A stretch of DNA of 64,000 nt from Burkholderiales bacterium Ga0077544 (GCA_001464355.1 LNEU01000023.1:179294-243293), one strand, 5' to 3'. Positions 9,432 through 18,228 are shown, counted from the first letter of the stretch. The notes: a model not told the origin generated them from the sequence alone. Translations and numbers: made by a program.

Positions 9432-10051
9432 CAAAATAAGGCGAGCTCTTCCGGCAGCATCGCTGCTTCACCGGTTTGTATCGCAGAAAATACAATATTG
9501 GTTTTATCGCCGCTTGCTTCATTCAACGTGATGTTATTAACGTAGGCGCCACCTTCCAGTGCTATGTCACCGATGGCTTTTGCCAGTGCGGGCTCGCGTG
9601 CCTTCAGCGCGACGCGCCAGTTTTTTGCATCGGCGCTGCCGTCGACGTCAAACAAACTCTGCAACTGCGACAGATCTCCCGAAAGTAAAGAGAACAGGAC
9701 GCTGTTAATCATGCGCACTGTCGGCTCCTGTTTGGCATCCAGCCGTGTAGCAACACGTTCACCCTGAAATTGCACGATCTCGTCACGCGTCAAACGCAAG
9801 GTACTCGGGAACGGCTGCAAAGTGCGCCACAAGACACCCTTACCCTTCACGACGCAAAATCGACCATTCGACAGCAAAGGTTTCTTCATCCCGTTCAACT
9901 GCTTGGTTTGATCAAAACGACCGCACAGCATGTTCGGCTTGGCCAGCATGTTCTGGATTTTTTCTATCGGCGCTGCTGCGCTGCTGACGGCGGTACACGC
10001 TGCCAGACACATGCCGAGAAAGATACGTTTCATCATGCGTTTGATCATCAT
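9431..10051 (-). CDS. LolA-like outer membrane lipid carrier protein
   Basis: A 206-residue secreted protein with a signal peptide (MMIKRMMKRIFLGMCLAACTAVSSAAA) and a LolA/LolB-like beta fold: GRFDQTKQL near the start of the mature part and KGKGVLWRTLQPFP, equivalent to the 'F-Q-T' and 'PG-RW' segments of LolA. In these clusters it is thought to ferry the polyene lipid through the periplasm. The ATG at 10051 follows GGGAG and overlaps the thioesterase stop; ATG 10048 is an alternative. Confidence 0.8.
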   Translation of the reverse strand: MMIKRMMKRIFLGMCLAACTAVSSAAAPIEKIQNMLAKPNMLCGRFDQTKQLNGMKKPLLSNGRFCVVKGKGVLWRTLQPFPSTLRLTRDEIVQFQGERVATRLDAKQEPTVRMINSVLFSLLSGDLSQLQSLFDVDGSADAKNWRVALKAREPALAKAIGDIALEGGAYVNNITLNEASGDKTNIVFSAIQTGEAAMLPEELALF

Positions 10052-10476
10052 TCGACTCCCAGTTTCTTGAATAGTACCGGCGGCGAAACAAAGCACATCT
10101 CACCGCTGGCCATGTTGAGTGCAACTTGCGTGGTACTGGCACGCGTCAGGCGCGCACCGGTGTCCGCATCGGTAATCAGGTAATCAATCTTCAAGCGGTT
10201 TTCCCATTCGACGATGTCGGCGCGCAGTTTCAAACGCTGACCAAATCTGGCGGAGTTGATATAACGCAGTTGCACATCAATCACCGGCCACGCAAAACCG
10301 GATTCGCCCATTTCGACATAGTTGTAATCAATCTTGTCGAGCAATGCGCAACGCACTACCTCCAGATACTTGACGTAATTACCGTGCCAGACGATTTGCA
10401 TAGGATCCAGGTCAAAGAATTGCACCTGTATCTCGACCTCCGCCCACCAGCGGCTGGCTTCAGTTTTGCGGCGCAT
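10048..10476 (-). CDS. acyl-ACP/CoA thioesterase, 4HBT hotdog family
   Basis: About 142 residues from MRRKTEASRWW. The motif FDLDPMQIVWHGNYVKYLE carries the catalytic Asp and the WHGNY turn of the 4-hydroxybenzoyl-CoA thioesterase family. It could release finished chains or correct misloaded carrier proteins; it matches the thioesterase (ApeK) slot of aryl polyene clusters. The start at 10476 overlaps the ammonia-lyase gene by 17 bases; a longer frame upstream is an overlap artefact. Confidence 0.83.
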   Translation of the reverse strand: MRRKTEASRWWAEVEIQVQFFDLDPMQIVWHGNYVKYLEVVRCALLDKIDYNYVEMGESGFAWPVIDVQLRYINSARFGQRLKLRADIVEWENRLKIDYLITDADTGARLTRASTTQVALNMASGEMCFVSPPVLFKKLGVE

Positions 10477-12025
10477 ACAATTCCCACGCCTGACTGCGTA
10501 TGCGTTCAAGCAGCACGCGCAAGTCCGGTTCAAGACGCCTGTCTTCAACGATCAATGCAACATCTTTGCCCAACACTTCTGTCATGTCCGACAGCGATGC
10601 ATGCAAGGCTGCATCCGGTTGCACACGCAAGCGCAAGGCCACACCCTGCCGCACCGTGATCAGCAACGCTGCCACAACCTGTTCAGTCAATTCCAGTACG
10701 CGCAAGCAATCACGCGCGGCTATCGTGCCCATGCTGACCTTGTCCTGGTTATGACATTCGGTTGAACGCGAAAATACCGATGCCGGCATCGTCAATTTCA
10801 ATGCTTCTGCAGTCCATGCCGATGCGCTGATCTGCAAGGCCTTCAAGCCGTGATTGATCGCTGCGCGCGGTCCTTCTGCGCCTGACAGATTTGCCGGCAA
10901 ACCGTGGTTGTAGCGACTGTCGACCAGCAAGGCCATTTGTCTATCCAGCAAATCGGCCAGATTGGCGACGGCGTTTTTCATGCCATCCATCGCAAATGCA
11001 ATATGGCCACCGTAAAAATGGCCGCCGTGCAACACACGTTCGCCTTCCGCATCGATGATTGGATTGTCATTGGCACTATTCAGTTCGTTTTCTATCGACT
11101 GACGGAAGAATGGCAAGGCATCGGCCAACACGCCGATCACATGCGGCGCGCAGCGTATCGAATATCTATCCTGCAAGCGCTTGCCATTGCGTTCTGTTTG
11201 TTCGCAGTCCAGATCCTGACGCAACCAGCCCGCCACCTGCTGCATGCCGGGATGTGGCTTGACGGAAAACAGCGTTTCATCAAAGTGATGCGCATTGCCG
11301 TCCAGCGCAAACGATGCCATCGCCGTAATACGTGTTGTGAGTTTGGTCAGATAGGCGGCACGGTCGTAGGCCAGACAAGCCAGCGCCGTCATCACCGCTG
11401 TGCCATTCATGATCGCCAGACCTTCTTTAGGACGTAAACGGATAGGCTTGATGCCGGCTTCCCGCAGCGCCTGCTCGGCCGGCACCTGCACGCCGTCGCG
11501 CCACACTTCGCGCTCGCCACACAACACCGCGGCAAGATAGGAAAGCGGAGTCAGATCGCCGCTCGCGCCAACCGAACCTTCGGAGGGAATCAGCGGCAGC
11601 AAACCAGCATCCAGCAAACGGGCGATCTGTTCCAGCAATTCAACCGACACACCGGAAAAGCCTTTGGATAAAGACGCCAGTCGCGTTGCCATCACTGCGC
11701 GCGTTTGTGCCGGCGTCAGATATTCACCAAGGCCGCAGCCGTGATACGTGAACAGATGATGCGGCAATTCGGCAATCAATTCTGGCGGAACGACCACCGT
11801 GCATGAATCACCGTAGCCGGTTGTGACGCCATAAATAATGCCGTCCTCGCGCAACAGGCGATCGAGAAAATCAGCCCCGCGTGCAATCGCGGCGCGGAAT
11901 TTCGGATCATTCGATAAAACGGCTTTCGCCTTGCCACTGGCAATGTCGGCAATATCTTCAATCTGCAAACGGCCTTGATCAAACTGTACTGCGCGTTGTG
12001 TGTTTTTTGTATCAGCGGGATGCAT
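10460..12025 (-). CDS. MIO-dependent aromatic amino acid/histidine ammonia-lyase
   Basis: A 521-residue lyase that removes ammonia from an aromatic amino acid or histidine. The cofactor triad Ala-Ser-Gly (154-156, GSVGASGDLTP) that self-cyclises to MIO is intact, as is catalytic Tyr65 in YGVTTGYG. At the selectivity position (HAL: Ser-His; TAL: His-Leu; PAL: Phe-Leu) it has Tyr94-His95 (FTYHGCGLG). No hutU, hutI or hutG is present, and it is embedded in the pigment operon with 14- and 17-base overlaps, so supplying a cinnamate-type starter acid for the aryl head group is likelier than histidine breakdown. Confidence 0.88.
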   Translation of the reverse strand: MHPADTKNTQRAVQFDQGRLQIEDIADIASGKAKAVLSNDPKFRAAIARGADFLDRLLREDGIIYGVTTGYGDSCTVVVPPELIAELPHHLFTYHGCGLGEYLTPAQTRAVMATRLASLSKGFSGVSVELLEQIARLLDAGLLPLIPSEGSVGASGDLTPLSYLAAVLCGEREVWRDGVQVPAEQALREAGIKPIRLRPKEGLAIMNGTAVMTALACLAYDRAAYLTKLTTRITAMASFALDGNAHHFDETLFSVKPHPGMQQVAGWLRQDLDCEQTERNGKRLQDRYSIRCAPHVIGVLADALPFFRQSIENELNSANDNPIIDAEGERVLHGGHFYGGHIAFAMDGMKNAVANLADLLDRQMALLVDSRYNHGLPANLSGAEGPRAAINHGLKALQISASAWTAEALKLTMPASVFSRSTECHNQDKVSMGTIAARDCLRVLELTEQVVAALLITVRQGVALRLRVQPDAALHASLSDMTEVLGKDVALIVEDRRLEPDLRVLLERIRSQAWELYAPQN

Positions 12026-12980
12026 CTTGAGTATCCAGTTTGGGTAAGTGCCAGAAATCGTAAAAATTAAACCATTGCAATGGGGCGCGCAGGCAGTAAT
12101 GCTGCAAGCGCGCAGCGTAGTCTGCTACCAGCGGCTGCAACGCTTCGTCGCGGCCTTTGCGCGGCAATCGTATCGTTTCGCGCAGTAATTCAAAATGAAT
12201 CTCTGCGTGCTTTCTCTGCCCACCCTGCTGCAAAGAAAACAATAGATAAGTCGGGCATTGCAAAATACTGGCCAGCACGTAGGGGCCAATCGGAAATGCC
12301 GCTGGCGCGCCAAGAAAATCGGCGAGAACAATGCGTGGATTTGACGCCACCGGAACGCGGTCGCCGGCAATCACGACGAACTCGCCCTGCTCGATTTTTT
12401 CCGACAACAACATCGCCGTCGCCGGCGTCATCTCGGTGACCTGCATCAGGTTCAACTGACTGTGCGGGTCCAGTGTTGCCAGCATTTGATTGAACGCACG
12501 CGCATGCTTGGTGTGTACCAATATCGTCAGACGCATCTTGTTATGCTGACGTGATAGCACGCGGCACAATTCCAGGTTGCCGAAATGCGAGCAAATCAGC
12601 AAGGCGCCGCGTTTTTGCGCGATCAGCTGGTTGATAGGTTCAGTGCCGAAGTAATCAACCTGATCCAGCTTGAACAAGCCGCCCCACAACAGCATCTTGT
12701 CGAGTATGGTTTCTGCGAAAGAAGCGAAATGCCTGCGTACGCCGGACATGCCGGTTTTAACATCCACAAAGAATTTCACTCTACGCAAATAATCCAGCGA
12801 AGCGTGGCGCGGCAAAGGTTGCGTCAATACATACCACAGCAGCACCGGATATAAAACGCAACGGAAAGGCCAGCGGCCGAACAAGCGATAAATCCAGAAC
12901 AGCAGACGCATGCCTGCCACGAAACTCAATTCATTGATGCTCGCCCAGTGTCGAGGCTGATTGTGTGTTTGTGTGCTCAT
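12012..12980 (-). CDS. LpxL/HtrB-type acyltransferase
   Basis: A 322-residue membrane acyltransferase of the lipid A late-acyltransferase superfamily. Its catalytic motif is HFGNLE (HX4E) in LLICSHFGNLELCR, and a hydrophobic N-terminal segment (FVAGMRLLFWIYRLFG) anchors it. It likely attaches an acyl or polyene chain to the glycolipid head of the pigment. ATG 12980 is chosen because GGAAG precedes it and it overlaps the glycosyltransferase stop as ATGA; an ATG 12 bases upstream lacks a ribosome site. In many described clusters this domain is fused to the glycosyltransferase; here it is separate. Confidence 0.85.
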   Translation of the reverse strand: MSTQTHNQPRHWASINELSFVAGMRLLFWIYRLFGRWPFRCVLYPVLLWYVLTQPLPRHASLDYLRRVKFFVDVKTGMSGVRRHFASFAETILDKMLLWGGLFKLDQVDYFGTEPINQLIAQKRGALLICSHFGNLELCRVLSRQHNKMRLTILVHTKHARAFNQMLATLDPHSQLNLMQVTEMTPATAMLLSEKIEQGEFVVIAGDRVPVASNPRIVLADFLGAPAAFPIGPYVLASILQCPTYLLFSLQQGGQRKHAEIHFELLRETIRLPRKGRDEALQPLVADYAARLQHYCLRAPLQWFNFYDFWHLPKLDTQDASR

Positions 12981-13756
12981 CGCGACTTCCATTTACGAGC
13001 CAACAAAGACGGAAGGCGGCACAGCATGCCGAAAAACAAGGTCGCATGCATGCGCGTGATCAAAACATTGTCCAGCCAGAGGCGGAAGTGCGACACGCCA
13101 TCCATCGGATACGCAACACGCGTCGGCAGATTAATGACCTTGAGACCATCCCAATACAGACGCACCAGAATATCGGTATCGAAATTCATACGTGCACCTA
13201 TCTTTTGCCGTGCGATTAGCGCGATCACTGGTGGCACCGGATAGACACGGAAGCCGCACATCGAATCCTTGATGTCCAGCGACAGGGTATTGATCCAGAC
13301 CCAGACGTGGGTCAAATACCGACAGTACAAACGTATCGCCGGCACCGATTCGTCATAGATGGGACAACCGGCGATGATGCTGGCCGGATGCGCCGCCGCC
13401 AATGCAAGAAATGTCGGAATATCGTCGACGCGATGCTGACCATCGGCATCGATCTGCAAGACATGGGTGTATCCATCGGCAGCAGCGCGCGCAAAACCTG
13501 TCAATACCGCAGCCCCCTTGCCGCGATTCTCGGCATGGCGCACCAATGTGATTTTTTCCGGCTCGGCCGCAGCAAGCGCGTCAAGCACTGTTGCACATGC
13601 AAGCGAACTGCCATCATCGACCAGCATGCACGGCACACCATGCAGCAATACGGCAGCGACTACCTTGCCGATTGCGTGCTCATGATCGTAAACCGGGATC
13701 AGAACTACAGGTTTGAAATCCTCCTTGAAGCTCGGACTATGATTCTGCTCAAGCAT
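12977..13756 (-). CDS. family 2 glycosyltransferase, dolichol-phosphate mannosyltransferase-like
   Basis: A 259-residue GT-A enzyme. VVLIPVYDHEHAIGKVV is the N-terminal nucleotide-binding strand and LQIDADGQHRVDD contains the DxD metal site. It has no membrane helices. In aryl polyene clusters this enzyme is thought to glycosylate the lipid core. ATG 13756 has GGAGG upstream and overlaps the preceding fusion gene by eight bases. Together with the LpxL-type gene after it, it replaces a single fused GT/acyltransferase seen in other clusters. Confidence 0.85.
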   Translation of the reverse strand: MLEQNHSPSFKEDFKPVVLIPVYDHEHAIGKVVAAVLLHGVPCMLVDDGSSLACATVLDALAAAEPEKITLVRHAENRGKGAAVLTGFARAAADGYTHVLQIDADGQHRVDDIPTFLALAAAHPASIIAGCPIYDESVPAIRLYCRYLTHVWVWINTLSLDIKDSMCGFRVYPVPPVIALIARQKIGARMNFDTDILVRLYWDGLKVINLPTRVAYPMDGVSHFRLWLDNVLITRMHATLFFGMLCRLPSLLARKWKSR

Positions 13757-15536
13757 GAAGATCCGCCTCCGCGGCAAACAGGACACGACCACTGGCGTGT
13801 TGTCCTGCCGCTGAAAAATATCGAAAATTCAAACTGCCTTTTTGCACATCGTGTATCAACTCCAGCGTGATCGCCTGATCGGCGCCGATAACACGCTGGA
13901 ATTTGAGTGCATTTACGCCGCGGAAATGCGGCGGCAAATCGAAATATTCGCGACCGTGACTAATCGCCCAATCGAGCTGAACCACGCCAGGCAAGATCGC
14001 AACTTCCGCAAAATGACCATCGAAATAAAGCAGATCCGATGGTGCACGAATTTCCAGCTCAACCCGCTGCGCCTCCTGTTGCAGCACACGCACATGTGGC
14101 ACACGCGGACGCCCGTCGAGCAAGGCGCGCAACAGCGCATGCGTAGTCTTGCCTTGTGCATTGAGCGGCATCTGTTCGAGGTAACGCCAGCGTCGCGGCA
14201 ACGCAACCGGTGCGATGGCATCGACCAGCAAATTCTTGAGATGGCTATTCATGGCCAGTTTGCCGTCAGTCGCCAGCAAATGTTTGCCTTGTTCCGACAA
14301 CACGACAAAGGCCGCCAGACGCTGTCGTTGTCCCGCCTCGTCACACATCAATACGCAAGCATCGCAGACATGATCGGATGCCTTCAGCAGCGCTTCAATT
14401 GCAGTGAGAGAAATGCGCTTTTCTTCTATCTTGACGATGCGGTCACTACGACCAGTCAGAAAAAAGCGACCATCGCGGCCTGTTTCCACGCAATCAGCCA
14501 GACGCAACCACGCGTCATCCGCCAAATGCGGCGAGCGAATTTCGAGCAGATTTCGGTCAGCCTGATGACCACTTTCATCTGTATTTTTTATGGCAGCCAC
14601 TCGCCATTCCACATGCGGCAGCGGCACCCATGATTCATCGGCAGCATCGTCTTGCATATTCTGCTGGTTGCCGGATCGCTGGCGCCAGGCAATGCCACCG
14701 GTTTCGGAGCTGCCATACACCTCAATCGGGATCTGACCAAGCAAGGCCCCAGCAGCATGTGCCACTTCTGTCGGCAAGGGGCCACCGGACGAAAAAACTG
14801 CACGCAATTTATCGGCTGCGTCCGACCAAGAAAGGTGATCAGGTAATCGCTTTAAATGAGCCGGACTGGCGATCAGCACGCAGGGCCGGGCAGCAAGCAG
14901 TCGCAGCAGCTCTTCCGGAAAATTCTGACTGCATGCATGAATGGCACGACCCGTAGTCAATGGCCATAGCACCTTGAACAGCAAGCCGTAAATGTGTTGA
15001 TGTGAAACGGTGGCAGCAATCTCGGCATCACCGAGCCGGGATCCGAACACCTGCTCCAGCGTGGCAACTTCATTCGATAATTGCGACAGGCGCTTGGGAA
15101 TCGCTTGTGCAGTGCCAGTGGTGCCGGAGGTATGCACCACCAAGGCGGAGAAATCTGCATCCATCGCGGCATCATCGACAGGGCTGCATACATCTAGCTT
15201 GCCAGCTTGCAAGGGCTTCCATTCTGCGGAAAATTCTCCGAGAAATCCATCCACGGACTGCGCAAGCGCATGACAACTCGCTGCAAGCGTATCGGACGTC
15301 AGCCAGACGGTTTTACGTGCTTGCCATGCACCCAGCAAGGCAGCACCGAACTCGATACTGTCTTCGATATACAAGGCGAAATTTTGTCCCGCGGCATCCT
15401 GTAACAATGTACGCCAGGCTTGCGCCCGCAACAGAAACGCATCATTACGCACGGCATTGCCATCACGCCAGCCGACTATAAAGTCCGCAGGACGCTTTGC
15501 CGCAATATTGGCGAGGTTGATCAGCGTAGCTTGCAT
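13749..15536 (-). CDS. fused acyl-AMP ligase and hotdog dehydratase (ApeH-ApeI)
   Basis: A 595-residue two-domain protein. Residues 1-460 are an ANL-family adenylation enzyme: P-loop HTSGTTGTAQAIPK (135-148), VYGSSETGGIAWR near 275-290 and LTGRSDRIVKIEEKRIS near 365-385. It would activate the aryl starter acid and load it on a carrier protein. Residues about 480-590 form a FabZ-like dehydratase with FDGHFAEVAILPGVVQLDWA, His508 as probable catalytic base. ApeH and ApeI are separate genes in the clusters I recall, so this is a fusion with no stop or slippery site between domains. Confidence 0.86.
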   Translation of the reverse strand: MQATLINLANIAAKRPADFIVGWRDGNAVRNDAFLLRAQAWRTLLQDAAGQNFALYIEDSIEFGAALLGAWQARKTVWLTSDTLAASCHALAQSVDGFLGEFSAEWKPLQAGKLDVCSPVDDAAMDADFSALVVHTSGTTGTAQAIPKRLSQLSNEVATLEQVFGSRLGDAEIAATVSHQHIYGLLFKVLWPLTTGRAIHACSQNFPEELLRLLAARPCVLIASPAHLKRLPDHLSWSDAADKLRAVFSSGGPLPTEVAHAAGALLGQIPIEVYGSSETGGIAWRQRSGNQQNMQDDAADESWVPLPHVEWRVAAIKNTDESGHQADRNLLEIRSPHLADDAWLRLADCVETGRDGRFFLTGRSDRIVKIEEKRISLTAIEALLKASDHVCDACVLMCDEAGQRQRLAAFVVLSEQGKHLLATDGKLAMNSHLKNLLVDAIAPVALPRRWRYLEQMPLNAQGKTTHALLRALLDGRPRVPHVRVLQQEAQRVELEIRAPSDLLYFDGHFAEVAILPGVVQLDWAISHGREYFDLPPHFRGVNALKFQRVIGADQAITLELIHDVQKGSLNFRYFSAAGQHASGRVLFAAEADLHA

Positions 15537-15552
15537 GGAATCGGCCAGGAAA

Positions 15553-16107
15553 TTAGATATGGTTCAGACGCTTGAAACGTGGACGATACAGCAGCTCGCC
15601 GCCAAACAAGACACCCATCAAAATGTAGGAAATAAAACCTGTGTACAGCAGCCACACTGCTTCGGACGCCCACCATGCGGTAACGAACGCGATAGCCCCG
15701 TTGATCACAAAGAACACACACCAGATCTGGGTCACGCGACGCGTGTAAAAAACGACACGCGGATGCAGAATCGGCTCGCGTAAAAGCGCAAGACGTTCGA
15801 TCACCGTGGGAGGAAACCGCAGGCTGTAGGCAAATACCGCCAACATGACGCAACTCACCAGCGCCGGATACAACTTCAAGGGCAGCAGCATATTAGCCCA
15901 CACGGCAATCGCGGCCAGTATTATTGCGCCGATCACTGCCCAACGCGCCACCTTGTTCAGCTTCAACATCGGCAGCCTTGTCACCACGACCAGCAGCAGC
16001 AGACAGGCCAGCCAGCGCGGCTCCACCTGCCCGTGCCCGTACCAGATCACCAGTGGGTACAGCAAGGTGACAAAGACTGTAACGACAGTCAGAATCGAGC
16101 GTTTTAT
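15553..16107 (-). CDS. COG4648-type membrane protein of aryl polyene clusters; unusual start
   Basis: A membrane protein of about 184 residues with five to six hydrophobic segments, matching the uncharacterised COG4648 proteins that always follow the carrier proteins in these clusters. The frame has no ATG or GTG near its beginning. The first helix (IKRSILTVVTVFVTLLYP) is only complete if translation starts at an ATA codon at 16107, which overlaps the carrier-protein stop as ATAA and has GGAG upstream. The nearest accepted start, TTG 16065, would remove half of that helix and has no ribosome site. Function unknown. Confidence 0.75.
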   Translation of the reverse strand: MKRSILTVVTVFVTLLYPLVIWYGHGQVEPRWLACLLLLVVVTRLPMLKLNKVARWAVIGAIILAAIAVWANMLLPLKLYPALVSCVMLAVFAYSLRFPPTVIERLALLREPILHPRVVFYTRRVTQIWCVFFVINGAIAFVTAWWASEAVWLLYTGFISYILMGVLFGGELLYRPRFKRLNHI

Positions 16108-16376
16108 ACCGCCTGCTCCGATGTCAGATCGGACAAGGCGTCCACCACATCGCCGATCGTGCGTATCGTCTTGAACACTTCGGGTTGCAAACGCTTGCCA
16201 GTCATCTGTTTTAATTTCACAGCCAGATCGACGGCGTCGATACTGTCGATATCCAGATCAGCATACAAATTCGACTGCAAGGTCAGCTTTGACTTGTCCA
16301 GTTCGAACATCTCGGCCAACAAATCGACGACCCATACATACAGTTCGTCTTTGCTCATTGTGTTCACCGCTACCAT
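16104..16376 (-). CDS. apeF: acyl carrier protein (ApeF)
   Basis: A carrier protein of 84-90 residues. The phosphopantetheine serine is in DLDIDSIDAVDLAVKL, the standard DSID motif with flanking acidic residues. Two starts are possible: ATG 16376 (AAGG seven bases before) or ATG 16358 (MSKDELYVW, closer to homologues). It is the second of two adjacent carrier proteins, nine bases after the first, and ends in an ATAA overlap with the membrane protein. Confidence 0.9.
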   Translation of the reverse strand: MVAVNTMSKDELYVWVVDLLAEMFELDKSKLTLQSNLYADLDIDSIDAVDLAVKLKQMTGKRLQPEVFKTIRTIGDVVDALSDLTSEQAV

Positions 16377-16385
16377 ACCTTAGCC

Positions 16386-16640
16386 TTATTTCTTTCTATG
16401 ATTTTCAATTAACGTCGCCAGTGCACGCACCGAAGAAAAATGGCGCCGCGTATCGTCCGCTTCAGCTGACAAGGAAATGCCATAGCGCTTTTGCAGGGCG
16501 ACGCCCAGCTCCAGTGCATCGATAGAATCCAGGCCCAGACCTTCAACGAACAATGGCGCATCGCTATCGATGTCGGCCGCGCTGATATCTTCGAGTTGCA
16601 GCACATCGATAATCATTTCTTTCACTTCTTGTTCAAGCAT
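16386..16640 (-). CDS. apeE: acyl carrier protein (ApeE)
   Basis: An 84-residue carrier protein with the modification site GLGLDSIDALELGVAL. Its start overlaps the acyltransferase stop by eight bases. Having two distinct carrier proteins is typical of aryl polyene clusters, where one is thought to hold the starter and the other the growing chain. Both need the phosphopantetheinyl transferase at the far end of the operon. Confidence 0.92.
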   Translation of the reverse strand: MLEQEVKEMIIDVLQLEDISAADIDSDAPLFVEGLGLDSIDALELGVALQKRYGISLSAEADDTRRHFSSVRALATLIENHRKK

Positions 16641-17403
16641 GTCCTTGGCTTTCTTCAGTAAAATAATTTTGCAGATAGTCGGTCAAGTGTCGTGCCGCCA
16701 TCACTTCCGATACACCATCCGCGATAAAGCGATCGATCTTGATATCGTCGCGTACTTCAATTCGAAAACGCACGATGCACGATGGAACGTGCCACCACTT
16801 TTCGCCCTTGCCCAGCGTCAGCGGATCGCAATGTATGATGACCGGTGTGACATCACGTGCACCGCGCACAGCTATATTGGCAGCACCACGTTTGAGACTG
16901 ATCTCGCCGCTGCCGGAAGTACGCGTTCCCTCAGGGAAAATAATCAGATTGTTCCCATTTTGCAGTGAGGCGATGCAATTTGCTACCAAATCCGCACTCG
17001 AATCGTTGTTAATATAGCCGGCCGCACGTATCGGCCCGCTGGTAAAAGGATTGCTCCATAAGCGTCCTTTCACAATACAATCGGCGCGCTTGACGAAGGC
17101 CATCAAAAATACGGTATCTATCAGGGTCGGATGATTCGCCAGAATTAACAATCCGTTGCGCTGCAGCCGATACAGGTCAACGATCTCATAGCGCAACACA
17201 CCTAATGTCTGCATCAAACCAACAAATCCGCGAAACGCAAAACGTATCACCGCCCGCGCCAAAGTTATTCTTTTGTCTTGTTGCCAAACAAACAAATTCA
17301 GTAGTGGAAATACCGCAACACGTAATAGCAGGCCGCCCAACCCAAAGGTCAGAAAACTCAAGCCTGTGGCAAACATCCGCCAGTAACGCGAGCAGCTACG
17401 CAT
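16633..17403 (-). CDS. 1-acyl-glycerol-3-phosphate acyltransferase-like (PlsC family)
   Basis: A 256-residue membrane acyltransferase with HX4D in LANHPTLIDTV, the FPEGTRTSGSG substrate-binding motif and a hydrophobic N-terminal stretch (LSFLTFGLGGLLLRVAVFPLLNLF). It corresponds to the ApeD slot and would add an acyl or polyene chain to the lipid scaffold. ATG 17403 overlaps the ApeC stop (ATGCGTAG); the frame remains open upstream but within ApeC. Confidence 0.86.
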   Translation of the reverse strand: MRSCSRYWRMFATGLSFLTFGLGGLLLRVAVFPLLNLFVWQQDKRITLARAVIRFAFRGFVGLMQTLGVLRYEIVDLYRLQRNGLLILANHPTLIDTVFLMAFVKRADCIVKGRLWSNPFTSGPIRAAGYINNDSSADLVANCIASLQNGNNLIIFPEGTRTSGSGEISLKRGAANIAVRGARDVTPVIIHCDPLTLGKGEKWWHVPSCIVRFRIEVRDDIKIDRFIADGVSEVMAARHLTDYLQNYFTEESQGHA

Positions 17404-18142
17404 CGCGTGCCCAGTGCCAGCGGCGTCCGTCTGCGACGCGCTCCATGCATGGATCTTCATTCAATTGAAACTGCAGTACCTGCAAACTTGGCGGCATGGT
17501 TTGCGCATCCAACACTGGCTCGTCGCCAGCCGACCAGCTCAACCGCAACGTTGCTTTGGCATCCTGGGTCACCGGCACCATCAACCAGGCCCATGCATGA
17601 GCTTGTTCTTTATAGTCCTGAAATTTTTCAAATACTTGCGGCAGGCAATTGTCATACGCGACCAGCAAGACCATAGGCGCACCGTCATCCAGCAAGCCGC
17701 AAGCTTCGATCACCGCATGCTCTATCGTGCTCGCACCTGCCGCCAAGGCCAGATGATTGGCCTGATCGGAGCGCGCAATCGAAAACAGGCCGGCACTGGC
17801 ATTGTGTACCGCGAGGCCAAATGCGGTGGGCGACAGCACTACTCCATTTGCCAAATCGCTCAGTAACTCATACGCACGTGCCACTTCACCATGGCGCGAG
17901 CAAAAAACTGTGGGAATGTCTTTGCGTCCGTCCAGACATTGATACGCCACTTCGAGCGCCATCTTACCGAGCGCCCCTGCACGTCTGCGCAACATGGGCG
18001 GCATTTGCCTGACTCCCGGCTCAGCGTCGCCGACGATCTCAAAGGGCTGTTTCGCCCAGGCAAGCCATGCTTCAGCCGTCTCTATCCCTGGCGCCCATGC
18101 GGAATGCGCCGCGATCGAAAACCGCAAGCCGTCTACGCGCAT
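17396..18142 (-). CDS. apeC: ketosynthase chain-length factor (ApeC)
   Basis: A 248-residue truncated ketosynthase-like protein. It keeps the N-terminal thiolase half but the nucleophile region reads VHNASAGLF (112-120): the catalytic Cys is missing, and the C-terminal half with both His residues is absent. This is the hallmark of the chain-length factor that pairs with ApeO. It is the first gene of the main pigment transcript, with a candidate -10 box 87 bases upstream. Confidence 0.85.
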   Translation of the reverse strand: MRVDGLRFSIAAHSAWAPGIETAEAWLAWAKQPFEIVGDAEPGVRQMPPMLRRRAGALGKMALEVAYQCLDGRKDIPTVFCSRHGEVARAYELLSDLANGVVLSPTAFGLAVHNASAGLFSIARSDQANHLALAAGASTIEHAVIEACGLLDDGAPMVLLVAYDNCLPQVFEKFQDYKEQAHAWAWLMVPVTQDAKATLRLSWSAGDEPVLDAQTMPPSLQVLQFQLNEDPCMERVADGRRWHWARDA

Positions 18143-18228
18143 AGTTGCTTGTCCAAGAGATCAAAATGAATAAAAACACACATGTTTATTACGCCAGAGA
18201 AAGTGTCTGTTATTCCAAAGCCCGCGGC

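Noticed and set aside
10460..12025. Histidine utilisation gene hutH
   Set aside because: No hutU, hutI, hutG or hutC is nearby, and the gene overlaps pigment genes on both sides.
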